DNA from: Leptolyngbya sp. FACHB-321
GTDB lineage: Bacteria; Cyanobacteriota; Cyanobacteriia; Leptolyngbyales; Leptolyngbyaceae
NCBI RefSeq assembly: GCF_014695975.1
Contig: NZ_JACJPI010000082.1
Location: forward strand, 1 to 56,567
DNA length: 56,567 nt
Reading direction: 5' to 3'
Part shown: one piece after another, positions 17,476-26,342 of the stretch
How positions within the stretch are numbered: the first letter of the stretch is position 1
Layout: every line of letters starts with the position of its first letter
Notes under the pieces: model-generated
The model's database searches: none
The model's input: only the letters and a program-made list of their open reading frames with translations
Told to the model about the DNA's origin: nothing
Program-made: the position numbers and the translations under genes

Positions 17476-18558
17476 CTAGTCTTCAAACGTCCATTTCTGG
17501 GCGGCGGTGCCGTTGCAGGCATAAATCCACAGGGGTTGACTCTCTATGTCCGTCTTACCGTCCTTTACGTCTAGACACAAACCGCCATCGTTCCGAATTG
17601 CGCCAGTCACTCCATTGGGGGGAACACTCCACTTTTGAGCAAGTGTCTGATTGCAAGTAAAGGTTTGAACGGGGGTTCCCCCTATCAGAGTTGTGCCATT
17701 CTGAACATCTAGACATCTGCCCTCAATGTTTCGAATGGAGCCGTCACTGCTGTAATAACGCCATTGCTGAGCCGCAGTATTGTTGCAGCCGTAGATTTGG
17801 GATTGAATTGAATTGTCAAAAACGTAGCCGTTCCGAACATCTAGGCACTTTCCTCCAACGTTTTTGACTGAGTACTTAGGATTGTGCACGAACCCATTAG
17901 CCATCACGACTGAACCGTCTTTTTCCATTCGTGAGCCTTTCCTGTCTCTACCGTCATAAACAGTCCAACCACTGATCTCTCTACCGTTCCACTCTTGGTC
18001 TTCACGCGTCCCGAAATTATTAAACTTTGAGATACTAAAGTGGGTATGAACCCCTGTTGCCGATCCGCCGCATCCTCCTGTATCAACTTTTGTAGAAGTC
18101 TTGCCCAAAACAGTTCCGCGCTGCACGAAGGTGTTGTTTGGGATCTTTGGGATGCCATTTGCAGAGGTGTCAATCAAGTGGTAGTAACTGGATCTCCATC
18201 CGTTTTTTTCATTTATGTTGCTGCCAACGTGATCGATAGCGATCATCACTCCATTACATTGATTTGTGACATAGCCTGGACCAGCAGCTCTGACTTCAAC
18301 GCTTTCGCCCACCTTCCGGTTAAAGTCAAGCGAATTTTTGGGTTTACCAGGTGTTGACCTGACGTGGGGGCCTTGAGTCATCCGCCAATCCTCGCCAGGT
18401 TGCCAAGGAAGCGTAAAGTTTCCCTCTGGGTCTCCCGCGTGAGCAGGCGCATTACCTAAGCTCAGAACTAGAACCAGCAAAAGCATCGCGATTAGGGCAG
18501 ACAGCCTGAATCGCGTACGTTTACGCAGTGGAAGCCATAGCCTTTGTAGAAACTCCAT
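17476..18558 (-). CDS. Secreted M23 (LasA/LytM-like) peptidase fused to a ricin-type lectin
   Basis: 360 residues: signal peptide (hydrophobic segment LIAMLLLVLVLSLGNAPAHA ending near 41), peptidase domain about 45-220, and ricin-B beta-trefoil lectin about 225-360. In the peptidase, H65 and D78 (NSLDF) with H171 and H173 (GVHTHFSI) are candidate zinc ligands of M23 enzymes, which cut glycine-containing peptide bonds in peptidoglycan or elastin-like proteins. The trefoil shows three repeats, each with a CLDV segment and a QxW motif (AQQW, AQKW, AQKW). The architecture predicts a secreted enzyme that attaches to sugar-containing surfaces and cleaves wall peptides, perhaps of competing cells; that role is inference. 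Confidence 0.88.
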   Translation of the reverse strand: MEFLQRLWLPLRKRTRFRLSALIAMLLLVLVLSLGNAPAHAGDPEGNFTLPWQPGEDWRMTQGPHVRSTPGKPKNSLDFNRKVGESVEVRAAGPGYVTNQCNGVMIAIDHVGSNINEKNGWRSSYYHLIDTSANGIPKIPNNTFVQRGTVLGKTSTKVDTGGCGGSATGVHTHFSISKFNNFGTREDQEWNGREISGWTVYDGRDRKGSRMEKDGSVVMANGFVHNPKYSVKNVGGKCLDVRNGYVFDNSIQSQIYGCNNTAAQQWRYYSSDGSIRNIEGRCLDVQNGTTLIGGTPVQTFTCNQTLAQKWSVPPNGVTGAIRNDGGLCLDVKDGKTDIESQPLWIYACNGTAAQKWTFED

Positions 18559-19700
18559 TAATGCTGCCTCCTATTTTGTAAGGCTTAGGGTACTAATATT
18601 TTTCATCTGAAGCTTATTAACGCGAAGACCACAATTGCTTCGCGTTAATGAGACTTTTCCTAAGACTCCCGGTACTGTCAAACTCTGTGAGTCCCCCAGC
18701 AGAGCTAGAGGTTTACCCGACTAAATTAGCTGTCCGAAAATCTGCTAGCTATCTTTTTTCAGTTTTGTAGCAGGCGTGTCTGCTGTCACGCTTTGCCTTG
18801 GTCACGTGCTACGGTCTTTAGACCCCGGTGGACCCGCCAAAGCCGTGGCAGTTGGCTTCTTTAGTGTTGCCTTCCGCTTTGCTAACAGCGTCGGCATCCA
18901 CGGTTTCATTTCATAACGGGGCTCAATCCCTTTACGCTGTCGCATTGCAGCCCATGACCTCCTTGTGTACGCTTCGCCAACGAGGTTGCCATCGCTAACG
19001 CAACACTCAGTACCTGGTGCCTTGCCAGGGCTTCCAGAACTGGGACTCTCACCCAGTAGACAAAGCCGAGCTTCGCTCGGCGCACTAGCAACGGACAAAA
19101 AGTGGTCGTTAAGGCTAGAAAGTTCATGAAATAAAGCTTTCAGCGATCGCTCTAATTGACTGCCGAGCGGCTTGAGCTGTCCCGTTTTCACCCCTAAATG
19201 GGACAGTCCGAATCACAAACAACGATTTTGCGCCATTACAGGTTTCTCAGCCATGATCGACAAGGCTCCGTAAATGGGACAGTTCACTCCAACTGCTTAC
19301 TAGCGACCAGAATTTTTCCGCTGCTATAACTAAGCCCACCAGGAAAAGAGATAGGTCAAACCGTAAACAAGACATTGCTTTGCACTAATCCAAGATCACT
19401 ACGCCAGATTGATTGGCTCTACCCATCTGACAGCCCAAACATAGAGCCTTTAAGGATCTACCGTATTCATATATCGGCTTGTTGTTGGAGCAGGATCTGC
19501 ATTGCTAGGTAACGTGACAGAACAAATTGTATTAATACCTATCCCTATGGCTAGGAGTAAAAGTTTATCCATAGTTAAGAGTAGAGATGTGTCGGCAAGT
19601 AAGCTTTGGAATTGAACTTGAGTTTCTCTTTGCATATTTAGCATCATGCTCACTGAAAGTAGAGTTGGCATTGCCCCTGTAAATTAGCTGAGTAGCCAAC
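18559..19700. other. Intergenic region without a supportable gene; hairpin and repeat copy
   Basis: Short frames here show no recognisable protein. A perfect hairpin, GCCGAGC-TTC-GCTCGGC, lies at 19065-19081. A ~120-bp repeat (19087-19206) follows that recurs at 31102-31222. GGACAGTTCACTCCAACTGC near 19281 is the exact inverse of a sequence at about 31181-31200. Confidence 0.55.
19087..19206 (+). repeat. Copy A of a ~120-bp two-copy repeat ending in a hairpin
   Basis: Aligns end to end with 31102-31222: shared blocks include AGCAACGGACA, TGGTCGTTAAGGCT, TTCATGAA, GCTTTCAGCG and AAATGGGACAG. The 3' part folds as CTGTCCCGTTTT...AAATGGGACAG. Non-coding; possibly a miniature mobile element or a remnant. 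Confidence 0.7.
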
Positions 19701-19709
19701 CCAACAAGC

Positions 19710-19738
19710 AACCCAACTATTCAGTAAGGAGTTGGGTT
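19710..19738 (+). terminator. Hairpin upstream of the HTH-DUF1822-CHAT cluster
   Basis: AACCCAACT (19710-19718) pairs perfectly with AGTTGGGTT (19730-19738), followed by CTTTG. Terminator-like, insulating the downstream cluster from upstream transcription. Confidence 0.5.
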
Positions 19739-19807
19739 CTTTGAACTTAATGATTGTGATATTGTTAAAACTATTAAATCCACTTCCCTGAGCACATCAT
19801 TCTTTAA

Positions 19808-20317
19808 ATGAATAAACAGCTTTGCCCAGAGTGCATAGAGGCTGAGAAAAAATCAGGGATAGATATAGTTCGTCTCTTAGAACGCCTTACCCTAATTAAG
19901 GGTAATCAGCTCTCAGATTCTGAGATTACTTATCTATGTCTTTCACTTTATGGATATAGCAACTGTCAGATAGCCTATAAGCTACGAAACCATAAGATAC
20001 CTTCGCCACAGGAATTAGCCTTGTGCAAAGACATAAAAAGGATAGAGCGAAATATGAAAAGTGAAATGTCGGATCGGGTAAATAGTTACATTAAAGAATT
20101 ATTGGGTTTAGAGAGGGAAAAGCGTAAACCAGCCTGGTTGAAGGTAATTCATTTCCTAAAAAAAAATGGATATACCGCCTTGCATGCGCGCGAAATTATT
20201 TTGAATTCAAAACAAGAGTTTTTTATTTTATGTGAAGGAGATAAAAGTCAAGAAGAGGTTAACGAAATGCTAAGAGCATGTGGTATGCGAACTATAACAA
20301 TTCGAAGAGTACTTTAA
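19808..20317 (+). CDS. HTH-like cyanobacterial protein preceding a CHAT gene
   Basis: 169 residues. Near the N-terminus is a CPEC pair, then LSDSEITYLCLSLYGYSNCQIAYKL, which reads like a LuxR/sigma-type helix-turn-helix; similar segments occur in cyanobacterial proteins linked to CHAT/caspase-like or vWA effector genes. The C-terminal half (KPAWLKVIHFLKKNGYTALHAREI) is helical and unassigned. Low GC and A/T-rich codons match the next two genes. The 260-bp gap to the DUF1822 gene means co-transcription is uncertain. A regulator or adaptor role is inferred. Confidence 0.6.
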   Translation: MNKQLCPECIEAEKKSGIDIVRLLERLTLIKGNQLSDSEITYLCLSLYGYSNCQIAYKLRNHKIPSPQELALCKDIKRIERNMKSEMSDRVNSYIKELLGLEREKRKPAWLKVIHFLKKNGYTALHAREIILNSKQEFFILCEGDKSQEEVNEMLRACGMRTITIRRVL

Positions 20318-20578
20318 GCAGTAGTTCTAAATAGGTAATGATAGCTGAAAATTTCTGCTAGTCTTGAATCTAAGAATTATGGCTTTTGAAAAGGGGTTGA
20401 AGTATCTCGCAAGATGGGAGCTGAATACAAATTGTGGTTCCAGTCAGTGCATTTTCGATTCGAAATTAGTCCCCACTCAAGACGTAAAACTTCTGATTTA
20501 ATTCCTATAACATCTGCGGAGACTTCATGACATTTAGGGCACTACCCTTTAAACTTATCTCACATAAAGAGCAGTGAA

Positions 20579-21238
20579 ATGACCATAAATAAACACAAAC
20601 GCAGCAGCAAAAGCCTATTTATCCTTCAAAGTTCTCAAAAGGAATTCGAACAAATTCAAGTTCTTTTTGAATCGGGAGAGTTAAGTGAGATACTTGGCAC
20701 TCAGGTTATGGATGTGGGTATAGTTCCAGAATCTCAATCATCTGAAGGCGCACAGATAAGCTTGAACCTAAGCCAGTGGCTTCAGGGAATTTTCGAGGAA
20801 GGCTGGGAACCTATAGAAACACTATTTAGCAGAGTCACAACCAATCCTGCTTCTAGCTTCAGGAGTTTTGGAGATTCCCTCAGACGAAGCAATGCTGATC
20901 ATCTATTTACTGAAACTAGTCGTGGCAAGATTCTCGACCTAGGAATACAACTAGCCCATACCCGAGTAGCTCTGTTAGTCACTCCAATGTCGACAGAATC
21001 TAATGAGGAAATCAGCATTCGCTTGCAAGTCTATCCCGCTAATGGACAAATTCACCTTCCACCAGGGTTACAACTAACCGTCTTAGATGAATTTAGTACC
21101 GCTATCCCAGAGTTAAAAGCTGAAGCTAGAACTGAAGATAATTATATACAACTGGAGTTTAGTGGCAAGCTTAGGGAACGGTTTAGTGTTGAGGTGGCTT
21201 TTGGTGCTGCTAGCATCACGGAAGAGTTTTTAATTTGA
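20579..21238 (+). CDS. DUF1822-family protein
   Basis: 219 residues. Conserved DUF1822 features are visible: LSQWLQGIFEEGWEPIETLF, a KILDLGIQLAHTRVALLVT strand region, and a C-terminal DNYIQLEFSGKLRERFSVEV...TEEFLI block. The family is essentially cyanobacterial, of unknown function, and often lies upstream of CHAT-domain protease genes, as here (27 bp spacing, clear AAGGAG site for the next gene). It may be a substrate or regulator of the CHAT protein; this is inference from gene order. Confidence 0.85.
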   Translation: MTINKHKRSSKSLFILQSSQKEFEQIQVLFESGELSEILGTQVMDVGIVPESQSSEGAQISLNLSQWLQGIFEEGWEPIETLFSRVTTNPASSFRSFGDSLRRSNADHLFTETSRGKILDLGIQLAHTRVALLVTPMSTESNEEISIRLQVYPANGQIHLPPGLQLTVLDEFSTAIPELKAEARTEDNYIQLEFSGKLRERFSVEVAFGAASITEEFLI

Positions 21239-21265
21239 GTGCATCACTGTCACTAAGGAGCAGCA

Positions 21266-23848
21266 ATGGCGAGACGAATCATTCTCACAATAATGGAAGG
21301 AAGCTTTACTGAAGGGTTCCCGATTATCTTGCGCATTGGGCGAAATAACGCAATTACTGAGACAGAACTTGAAATTCCTGGCAAACTACCTCCGGCTCCT
21401 CACATCCCTGAAGCAGTTAAGGACTGGCAGAAAAGCTACTACCAGGTAGTGAGGCCTTATTCTCGCATTAAACCTAAACCAGGACAAGTAACTAACGTTT
21501 CTTGCAAGCAAGCAGGCAAGAATCTAGCAAAAGACCTCAACAATTGGCTCAATTCAGGATCACGAGAGTGGCAGAAAATTCGCGATGGGCTTCAGCGGAA
21601 TTTACGTGAAACTGAAGAAATTCAAGTCCTTATTCAAACTGACGATAGCCTCCTACGGCAGATCCCTTGGCATACATGGAATTTATTTTCAGACCATTAT
21701 AAAAAATCAGAAATAGCCTTGAGCGCACCAGAATATAAGCTCCAAACTGTTCTGATACCTCCTACTAAAAAACTTAGAATCTTAGCCATACTATTAGCCA
21801 TACTACATATTCTGGTGCCTCGCACTAAAAAACTTAGAATCTTAGCCATACTAGGGGACAGTACAGGAATTAACGTTCAAGAAGATAAAAAAATTCTTAA
21901 AAAATTGCCGCACACAGAAGAACCATTCTTTCTTGAACAACCTCAACTTCAGCAATTAACCGCTCAACTCTGGGAGCAGCAATGGCAGGTTCTTTTCTTT
22001 GCAGGGCATAGCTGTAGCCAAGAGGAAGGAAAGACAGGCAGAATCTATATTAATTCGACTGATAGCTTATCAATTGAAGAATTCAAAAAGACTTTAGAAC
22101 GGGCGATCGCCCACGGATTGCAGTTAGCAATTTTTAATTCCTGTGATGGATTAGGTTTGGCGCGAGAACTAGCTGATTTGCAAATTCCCCAAATCGTTGT
22201 TATGCGAGAACCAGTACCAGATTTAGTAGCCCAAGAATTCTTGAAGTACTTCCTGGAAAATTTTTCTCAAGGAAAATCTTTGTACTTAGCAGTGCGAGAA
22301 GCACGGGAAAGACTAGAAGAGCTACACTCCAAATTTCCTTACGCCTCTTGGCTACCAGTCATCTTTCAAAATCCAGCAGTAGAACCTTTAACCTGGGAGA
22401 AACTGCGGCGTAGTAACATTAAAAACCACGGCCTAGAACGGATTTATAAACCACTGTTATTAGTACTTGTATCATCACTCATATCATCAATATCAACACT
22501 ACAACCAGCTCGACATATTGCTTGGAACTGGATTCAAAACAGATTTTACTCAATTCCATCTAACCACTGGAAAGCCGAATATTTTAACAAGCCTATACCC
22601 AAAGATGCACCTATTTCTCCTCCACAGGATTTAGGAGATTGTAATAAGCCGATCCTTTTAGTTTGGGGGACTGAATCGCCATCTGAGACACTCCAAGATA
22701 ATTTTTCAGCTCAGATAACCACCAAATGTTATTTTCCTAAAGGTCTGAATTTACTTAAGATTAAAGCCGACGATGGCAGCAAAGTAAAAGTTGGTGAGCA
22801 AACTATAATTGATGAATTGACAAATGAGCGGGGGTGTAAAGACCAAGAAAATCATGACCATGCTGAATTCTTCTACTCAGAAGGTAGGGAATATCCAGTT
22901 ACTGTTGAATACTGCGAAAGGGATGGCTATGCTCAACTTCTACTTAATATTAAGCAACATAATTTCTTTGAAGAGTCTGTAAATCCGATTAAGGAATGGC
23001 AAGCCACTTTTTATCGGTGGGACAAGAATAGGCCTCGGGATAAAGAGAAAGATGAACCGCCCAAAGATTTCTACAAAAAAGAGACTGAAAAACTTGGTAT
23101 TCTAAATCTTGGTTCAAATCAACGTAGTGACACTAGAAAAGGACTTGAGCAATATTGGAAAGCTAGTTCTCCTAAAGATGATGAACGCCTTTCTACTGAT
23201 TTCATTTTGGCAAGTATGTCTACCAAAGCCAATTTTAAGGCAGGCAAGAAATATCGAGTAGTAGTCAAAGCGGCTGATGATGGCTTCCAGCTACTAGTTA
23301 GAAATCCAAAAACAGCGCAATTAACTTTTATCACGCCAGAAAATAGCTGGCAGAAGATTCTCAGTACTCCAAAGGAGTTCTCGTTAGAGGTTCCTCATAA
23401 TGGTATATATGATTTCTATTTCCTCCATTACGAGCGTGATGGTCATGCCTCTATTGATTTTTTCTGGGAAGAAAGCACGCCTTTATGCTCTGGCGTTTCA
23501 TGTATAGGACGTGATCCACACGATAATAAATGCGATATTAGCTCAGAACCGCAAGTAGTAACATCTACAGTAGGAAACTTTCAACCTTCGGAGGGAAATC
23601 TTGAAACTTTTCAAGTAAGGATGAAGTATTCCAAAGAATGTAATGCTACTTGGGTCTGGTCTACTGCTCCCTTTCTTTCGACTCATTACCTTGAAGATCG
23701 TCACGGCAATCAATATGGGAAGGCAGACATCCCACAGGATAGGTCTCCATACCACTACAGTGATATGGGACCTGGAAATATTGAACTTAAGGCTTGCGCC
23801 CAGATCCTAAATAAGAAACCAACGTGTACAAACTTCGTAAAACTATGA
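21266..23848 (+). CDS. CHAT protease with a transmembrane segment and two PA14-like domains
   Basis: 860 residues; AAGGAG five bases before the ATG. Residues ~120-380 form a CHAT (caspase-like) protease domain with the catalytic pair H248 (LFFAGHSCS) and C293 (AIFNSCDG). A hydrophobic segment at ~394-412 (IYKPLLLVLVSSLISSIS) follows. Then come two PA14-like beta domains: ~432-565 (WKAEYFN, KADDGSKVKVGEQTIID, VEYCERDGYAQLLL) and ~572-735 (WQATFY, KAADDGFQLLV, LHYERDGHASIDFFW), and a C-terminal ~115-residue region with cysteines. The topology suggests a cytoplasmic protease and extracytoplasmic, probably glycan-binding, sensors. Residues ~166-205 contain a 20-residue tandem duplication. The third gene of a HTH / DUF1822 / CHAT cluster, which resembles stress or defence effector sets. 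Confidence 0.88.
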   Translation: MARRIILTIMEGSFTEGFPIILRIGRNNAITETELEIPGKLPPAPHIPEAVKDWQKSYYQVVRPYSRIKPKPGQVTNVSCKQAGKNLAKDLNNWLNSGSREWQKIRDGLQRNLRETEEIQVLIQTDDSLLRQIPWHTWNLFSDHYKKSEIALSAPEYKLQTVLIPPTKKLRILAILLAILHILVPRTKKLRILAILGDSTGINVQEDKKILKKLPHTEEPFFLEQPQLQQLTAQLWEQQWQVLFFAGHSCSQEEGKTGRIYINSTDSLSIEEFKKTLERAIAHGLQLAIFNSCDGLGLARELADLQIPQIVVMREPVPDLVAQEFLKYFLENFSQGKSLYLAVREARERLEELHSKFPYASWLPVIFQNPAVEPLTWEKLRRSNIKNHGLERIYKPLLLVLVSSLISSISTLQPARHIAWNWIQNRFYSIPSNHWKAEYFNKPIPKDAPISPPQDLGDCNKPILLVWGTESPSETLQDNFSAQITTKCYFPKGLNLLKIKADDGSKVKVGEQTIIDELTNERGCKDQENHDHAEFFYSEGREYPVTVEYCERDGYAQLLLNIKQHNFFEESVNPIKEWQATFYRWDKNRPRDKEKDEPPKDFYKKETEKLGILNLGSNQRSDTRKGLEQYWKASSPKDDERLSTDFILASMSTKANFKAGKKYRVVVKAADDGFQLLVRNPKTAQLTFITPENSWQKILSTPKEFSLEVPHNGIYDFYFLHYERDGHASIDFFWEESTPLCSGVSCIGRDPHDNKCDISSEPQVVTSTVGNFQPSEGNLETFQVRMKYSKECNATWVWSTAPFLSTHYLEDRHGNQYGKADIPQDRSPYHYSDMGPGNIELKACAQILNKKPTCTNFVKL
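21764..21853 (+). repeat. 60-bp in-frame tandem duplication inside the CHAT gene
   Basis: A 30-bp stretch at 21764-21793 is repeated exactly at 21824-21853, period 60 bp, adding 20 residues (TKKLRILAIL repeated) before the CHAT core. It looks recent, since the repeated bases are identical. Confidence 0.85.
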
Positions 23849-23924
23849 GCTAGAACTGTTTCAAGAAGAAATTTAGTCTCGAAAGATGAAATAAAGCCTA
23901 ACCTTTGAAATGAAGCTAATTAAT

Positions 23925-24482
23925 TTATTTTTTAATACTAAAGTTTGTAATAAATTCAATTCTAGCACCAGTAGATCTCGACTTTTGAATTAGGTAAAAC
24001 TCAAATCCACAGACTCCTTGAGGAAAGGATACGTAATTAGACTTTTTATCTAGGTAGTCACTATCTGTGAGGCTGCTCCCAATTAACTTACTACCTTCCG
24101 CTCCAAGAGTAGCACCGGAGCATAAGTATGCTTTGTAGCGAACTGTTGCCGTGGAATTGGGGCTTGTTAAAATAACATAGAAACCACTCACTTCTTTTGA
24201 ATCATCAGGCTTACTGTAGACATCACCAGGGCGACGACCAGGACGAGGAAAGAAGCAGTCATTTGATGCTACCCAACATGATCCAGGCTTCTGAGCTTCA
24301 GACCAGCATAAACCAGGTAAATCCATTTTGCCTGAAATACAAGATACCTTTCTTACCATGCTGAAGTAGGAAGGTATAGAGATGATCGAAAGAATGCTTA
24401 TAACAAAAAGGACAGATAAAGTTTCGGGTAAGGTATAACCCTCAGCATCACATTCTTTAAGAGAGGAGCATTTATAGGTCAT
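23925..24482 (-). CDS. Type IV pilin-like protein
   Basis: 185 residues, with AGGAG just upstream of the ATG. A prepilin peptidase site, EGYTLPETLSVLFVISILS, appears at residue ~14: cleavage after the Gly, Glu at +5, then a hydrophobic helix. The C-terminal globular part has several cysteines (CISG, GLCW, GSCW, NDCFF, YLCSG, GVCGFEFY). Pilin-like proteins of this form are exported and assembled into, or prime, type IV pilus-like fibres. No other pilus genes are nearby, so this is an accessory minor pilin or an orphan. Convergent with the CHAT gene. Confidence 0.8.
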   Translation of the reverse strand: MTYKCSSLKECDAEGYTLPETLSVLFVISILSIISIPSYFSMVRKVSCISGKMDLPGLCWSEAQKPGSCWVASNDCFFPRPGRRPGDVYSKPDDSKEVSGFYVILTSPNSTATVRYKAYLCSGATLGAEGSKLIGSSLTDSDYLDKKSNYVSFPQGVCGFEFYLIQKSRSTGARIEFITNFSIKK

Positions 24483-25066
24483 TCTCTCCTGGCCTCTACA
24501 TATCTATCTCAACATAAAATTTACACCAAGCAGCGAAAATAGTCACTATAGTTACGGGTATGACACCGTTCTTGGACATGAAGTACCACATCGCCTGAAA
24601 GTTTTTCTTAGCTTAACTTTCAGATTGTGATCTTGCCGCTTTTGCTCAACGTTAAGGCACAGCCGTCGCGACGCGAGCGTTGAGGAGCAGAGTAATTGAT
24701 AACTTCTGCTCCTCATTTTGTGAAGCTTGTGCCGTTGCACCCCGGAGCAACGGTGCAACGAAGGCATCGGGGATGCAGCCGCTGAAAACAGGCAAAAGCG
24801 CCTCTGTACTACCCTCTTTCCACCAAAAAGTAGTCCAGGTTTAGTCCAGAGCCACTAGTACACCCTCAAAAGCGGTTGCGGTACGACCACTCGCAGTCCG
24901 CTCCCGGTGCCTCATTGTCTCTTGGTCGAGACAGCCTAACAGCCACAGGCGATCGCCGCGCTGCTGCGGCTTCAGCACCCTTCTCGACGCCCTGCCCTGG
25001 TACCACTTGCCCGCTGGCAAGTTATATAATTGCCTCTGGTAGCCGCTGCGCTTCAAGGGGACCGAC
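24483..25066. other. Intergenic region rich in hairpins
   Basis: No supportable gene. A perfect 10-bp stem GAGGAGCAGA / TCTGCTCCTC (24682-24691 and 24705-24714) is followed by ATTTTG and may terminate transcription. A second inverted repeat, CGTTGCACC / GGTGCAACG, lies near 24735-24760. The clustering suggests a folded miniature element or terminators. Confidence 0.45.
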
Positions 25067-25429
25067 ATGGAAGCACCAAACCGACCCAACAACGCTGATC
25101 CGCTGCTGTTTCGCTACGTCGCTACGGCTGAAGAGAGCAACCAACCCTCGATTACCGTGGTGCTCAGTGTTCAGGGCGCACTCATCGGCGGGCAGATCAT
25201 CAGCGCGGCGCTTTATGCTGAGGCGCTGAAACCTGGCGCTAACGTCAAAGACGCTGCCACGGTGTTTGCGCTGCTGCAGCAAGACATCCTCGCCGAAAGA
25301 GGACGGTACATTCACCTGCAAAACCCTTGGGTTGTTTCGGTTGCGGGTCAGATTCCCTTTAATCCTGGGACCGTTTGGCGGTGCCGATTAGACGCGGTCG
25401 ACGGCTTCTTCTTCGGACCAGTCCGGTAG
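25067..25429 (+). CDS. Hypothetical small protein
   Basis: 120 residues; AAGGGGACCGAC precedes the ATG, a reasonable ribosome-binding site. A central segment, SITVVLSVQGALIGGQIIS, is beta-rich and hydrophobic, weakly reminiscent of GvpU-like or general bacterial proteins with a 'G(A/S)LI(G/S)G' pattern, but too weakly to assign. No signal peptide or catalytic motif. GC is higher than in the CHAT cluster. Confidence 0.6.
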   Translation: MEAPNRPNNADPLLFRYVATAEESNQPSITVVLSVQGALIGGQIISAALYAEALKPGANVKDAATVFALLQQDILAERGRYIHLQNPWVVSVAGQIPFNPGTVWRCRLDAVDGFFFGPVR

Positions 25430-25764
25430 AGACCGGTTGAGCCTGCCAGGGCTCACACTGGCACCAGTGCTTAGGCAGACGAGCGCTTGGGGGGTGCGTT
25501 GTGATCCGTCAAGCCAGACGAAGTGAGTGCCGCGGCCTTGCGTCCAGCGGGAAGCTGAAGCTCAGCGTTGAGTCGTTTGAGCTTCAAACCCCAAGCGACT
25601 CCAGTGATCACTGCACTTCCGCCTACGGTTTGCCGTGAGATCAGTAGCGTAAGCTGCTCGATGCCTACTGCCCTTTAACGAATGGGTGTCATCTGCTACT
25701 TCTCAAACGTCCTCTTACCTTGCATGTGAGACAGAATCTAAAGCGGGAGGAAAAGGAGTTGGAC

Positions 25765-25992
25765 ATGAATTTATCGCCGGTCTACGAGCAATGGAAAGCT
25801 GAAACTTTAGAAGCAGGTGAGCGACGCGCCACTGAAGGGCTACTAGTGGCACGGTTTGGTCCACTCGATGAAGTGCTGACCCAGATTGTGCCAAACCTAG
25901 TAGCCTTGCCTCCCGTTGATCGGGCACGACTCATCCTCAACCTGTCCCGCACTGAACTCATCGAACAGTTCGAGCACAAACTGTCACATTGA
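25765..25992 (+). CDS. Small DUF4351-like protein
   Basis: 75 residues from the ATG at 25765, preceded by AAAAGGAG. The sequence LSPVYEQWKAETLEAGERRA...LLVARFGPLDE...LIEQFE resembles the C-terminal tail domain of cyanobacterial Rpn-type (DUF4351) putative transposase/nuclease proteins, without the nuclease part. It is either a stand-alone short version or the remnant of a longer gene. Confidence 0.55.
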   Translation: MNLSPVYEQWKAETLEAGERRATEGLLVARFGPLDEVLTQIVPNLVALPPVDRARLILNLSRTELIEQFEHKLSH

Positions 25993-26181
25993 GTGCTTCA
26001 GACCAGAGTTGGACTAAAGCTGGACTGATTTAACCGTTTCTCAACCTTGAGCGATCACTGAAAGCCTGATGCTTCCGTGGGGCAACTGGCACACTCCCAA
26101 CGGTAGCATCGCACTTTGAGGCGGGGTGTTTGCGAGCGTGAGCAACGAACCGAGCCAAATCAAGCGATTGAGTAAAGTGAT

Positions 26182-26323
26182 GACACTGTTGGCGAAACAT
26201 TGCTTAATACTCTGCAAGTCCTGTAATCTTGCTGTCCTCTTGTTAAAGCTGATTGAGTTTTGTAGAGCCGGCAACGCTGGCACAGAGGTTCCAGGTATGA
26301 AGAAATAATTCGCCAACAGTGTC
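26182..26323. repeat. Inverted-repeat element, family member 1
   Basis: GACACTGTTGGCGAA (26182-26196) and its perfect 15-bp inverse TTCGCCAACAGTGTC (26309-26323) bound a 142-bp non-coding element. Core GTTGGCGAA ends are shared with elements at 30970-31102, 45206-45343 and about 54558-54690. It contains CCTGTAATCTTGC, also seen in members 2 and 4. Confidence 0.75.
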
Positions 26324-26342
26324 TTCGCTGCAATCACCCCTA

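Noticed and set aside
18802-19191. 129-residue minus-strand frame
   Set aside because: It covers hairpins and the 120-bp repeat, and its composition is not protein-like.
24841-25092. 83-residue minus-strand frame upstream of the 120-residue gene
   Set aside because: It overlaps a hairpin-rich region and the start of a better-supported gene; no ribosome-binding site or recognisable motif.
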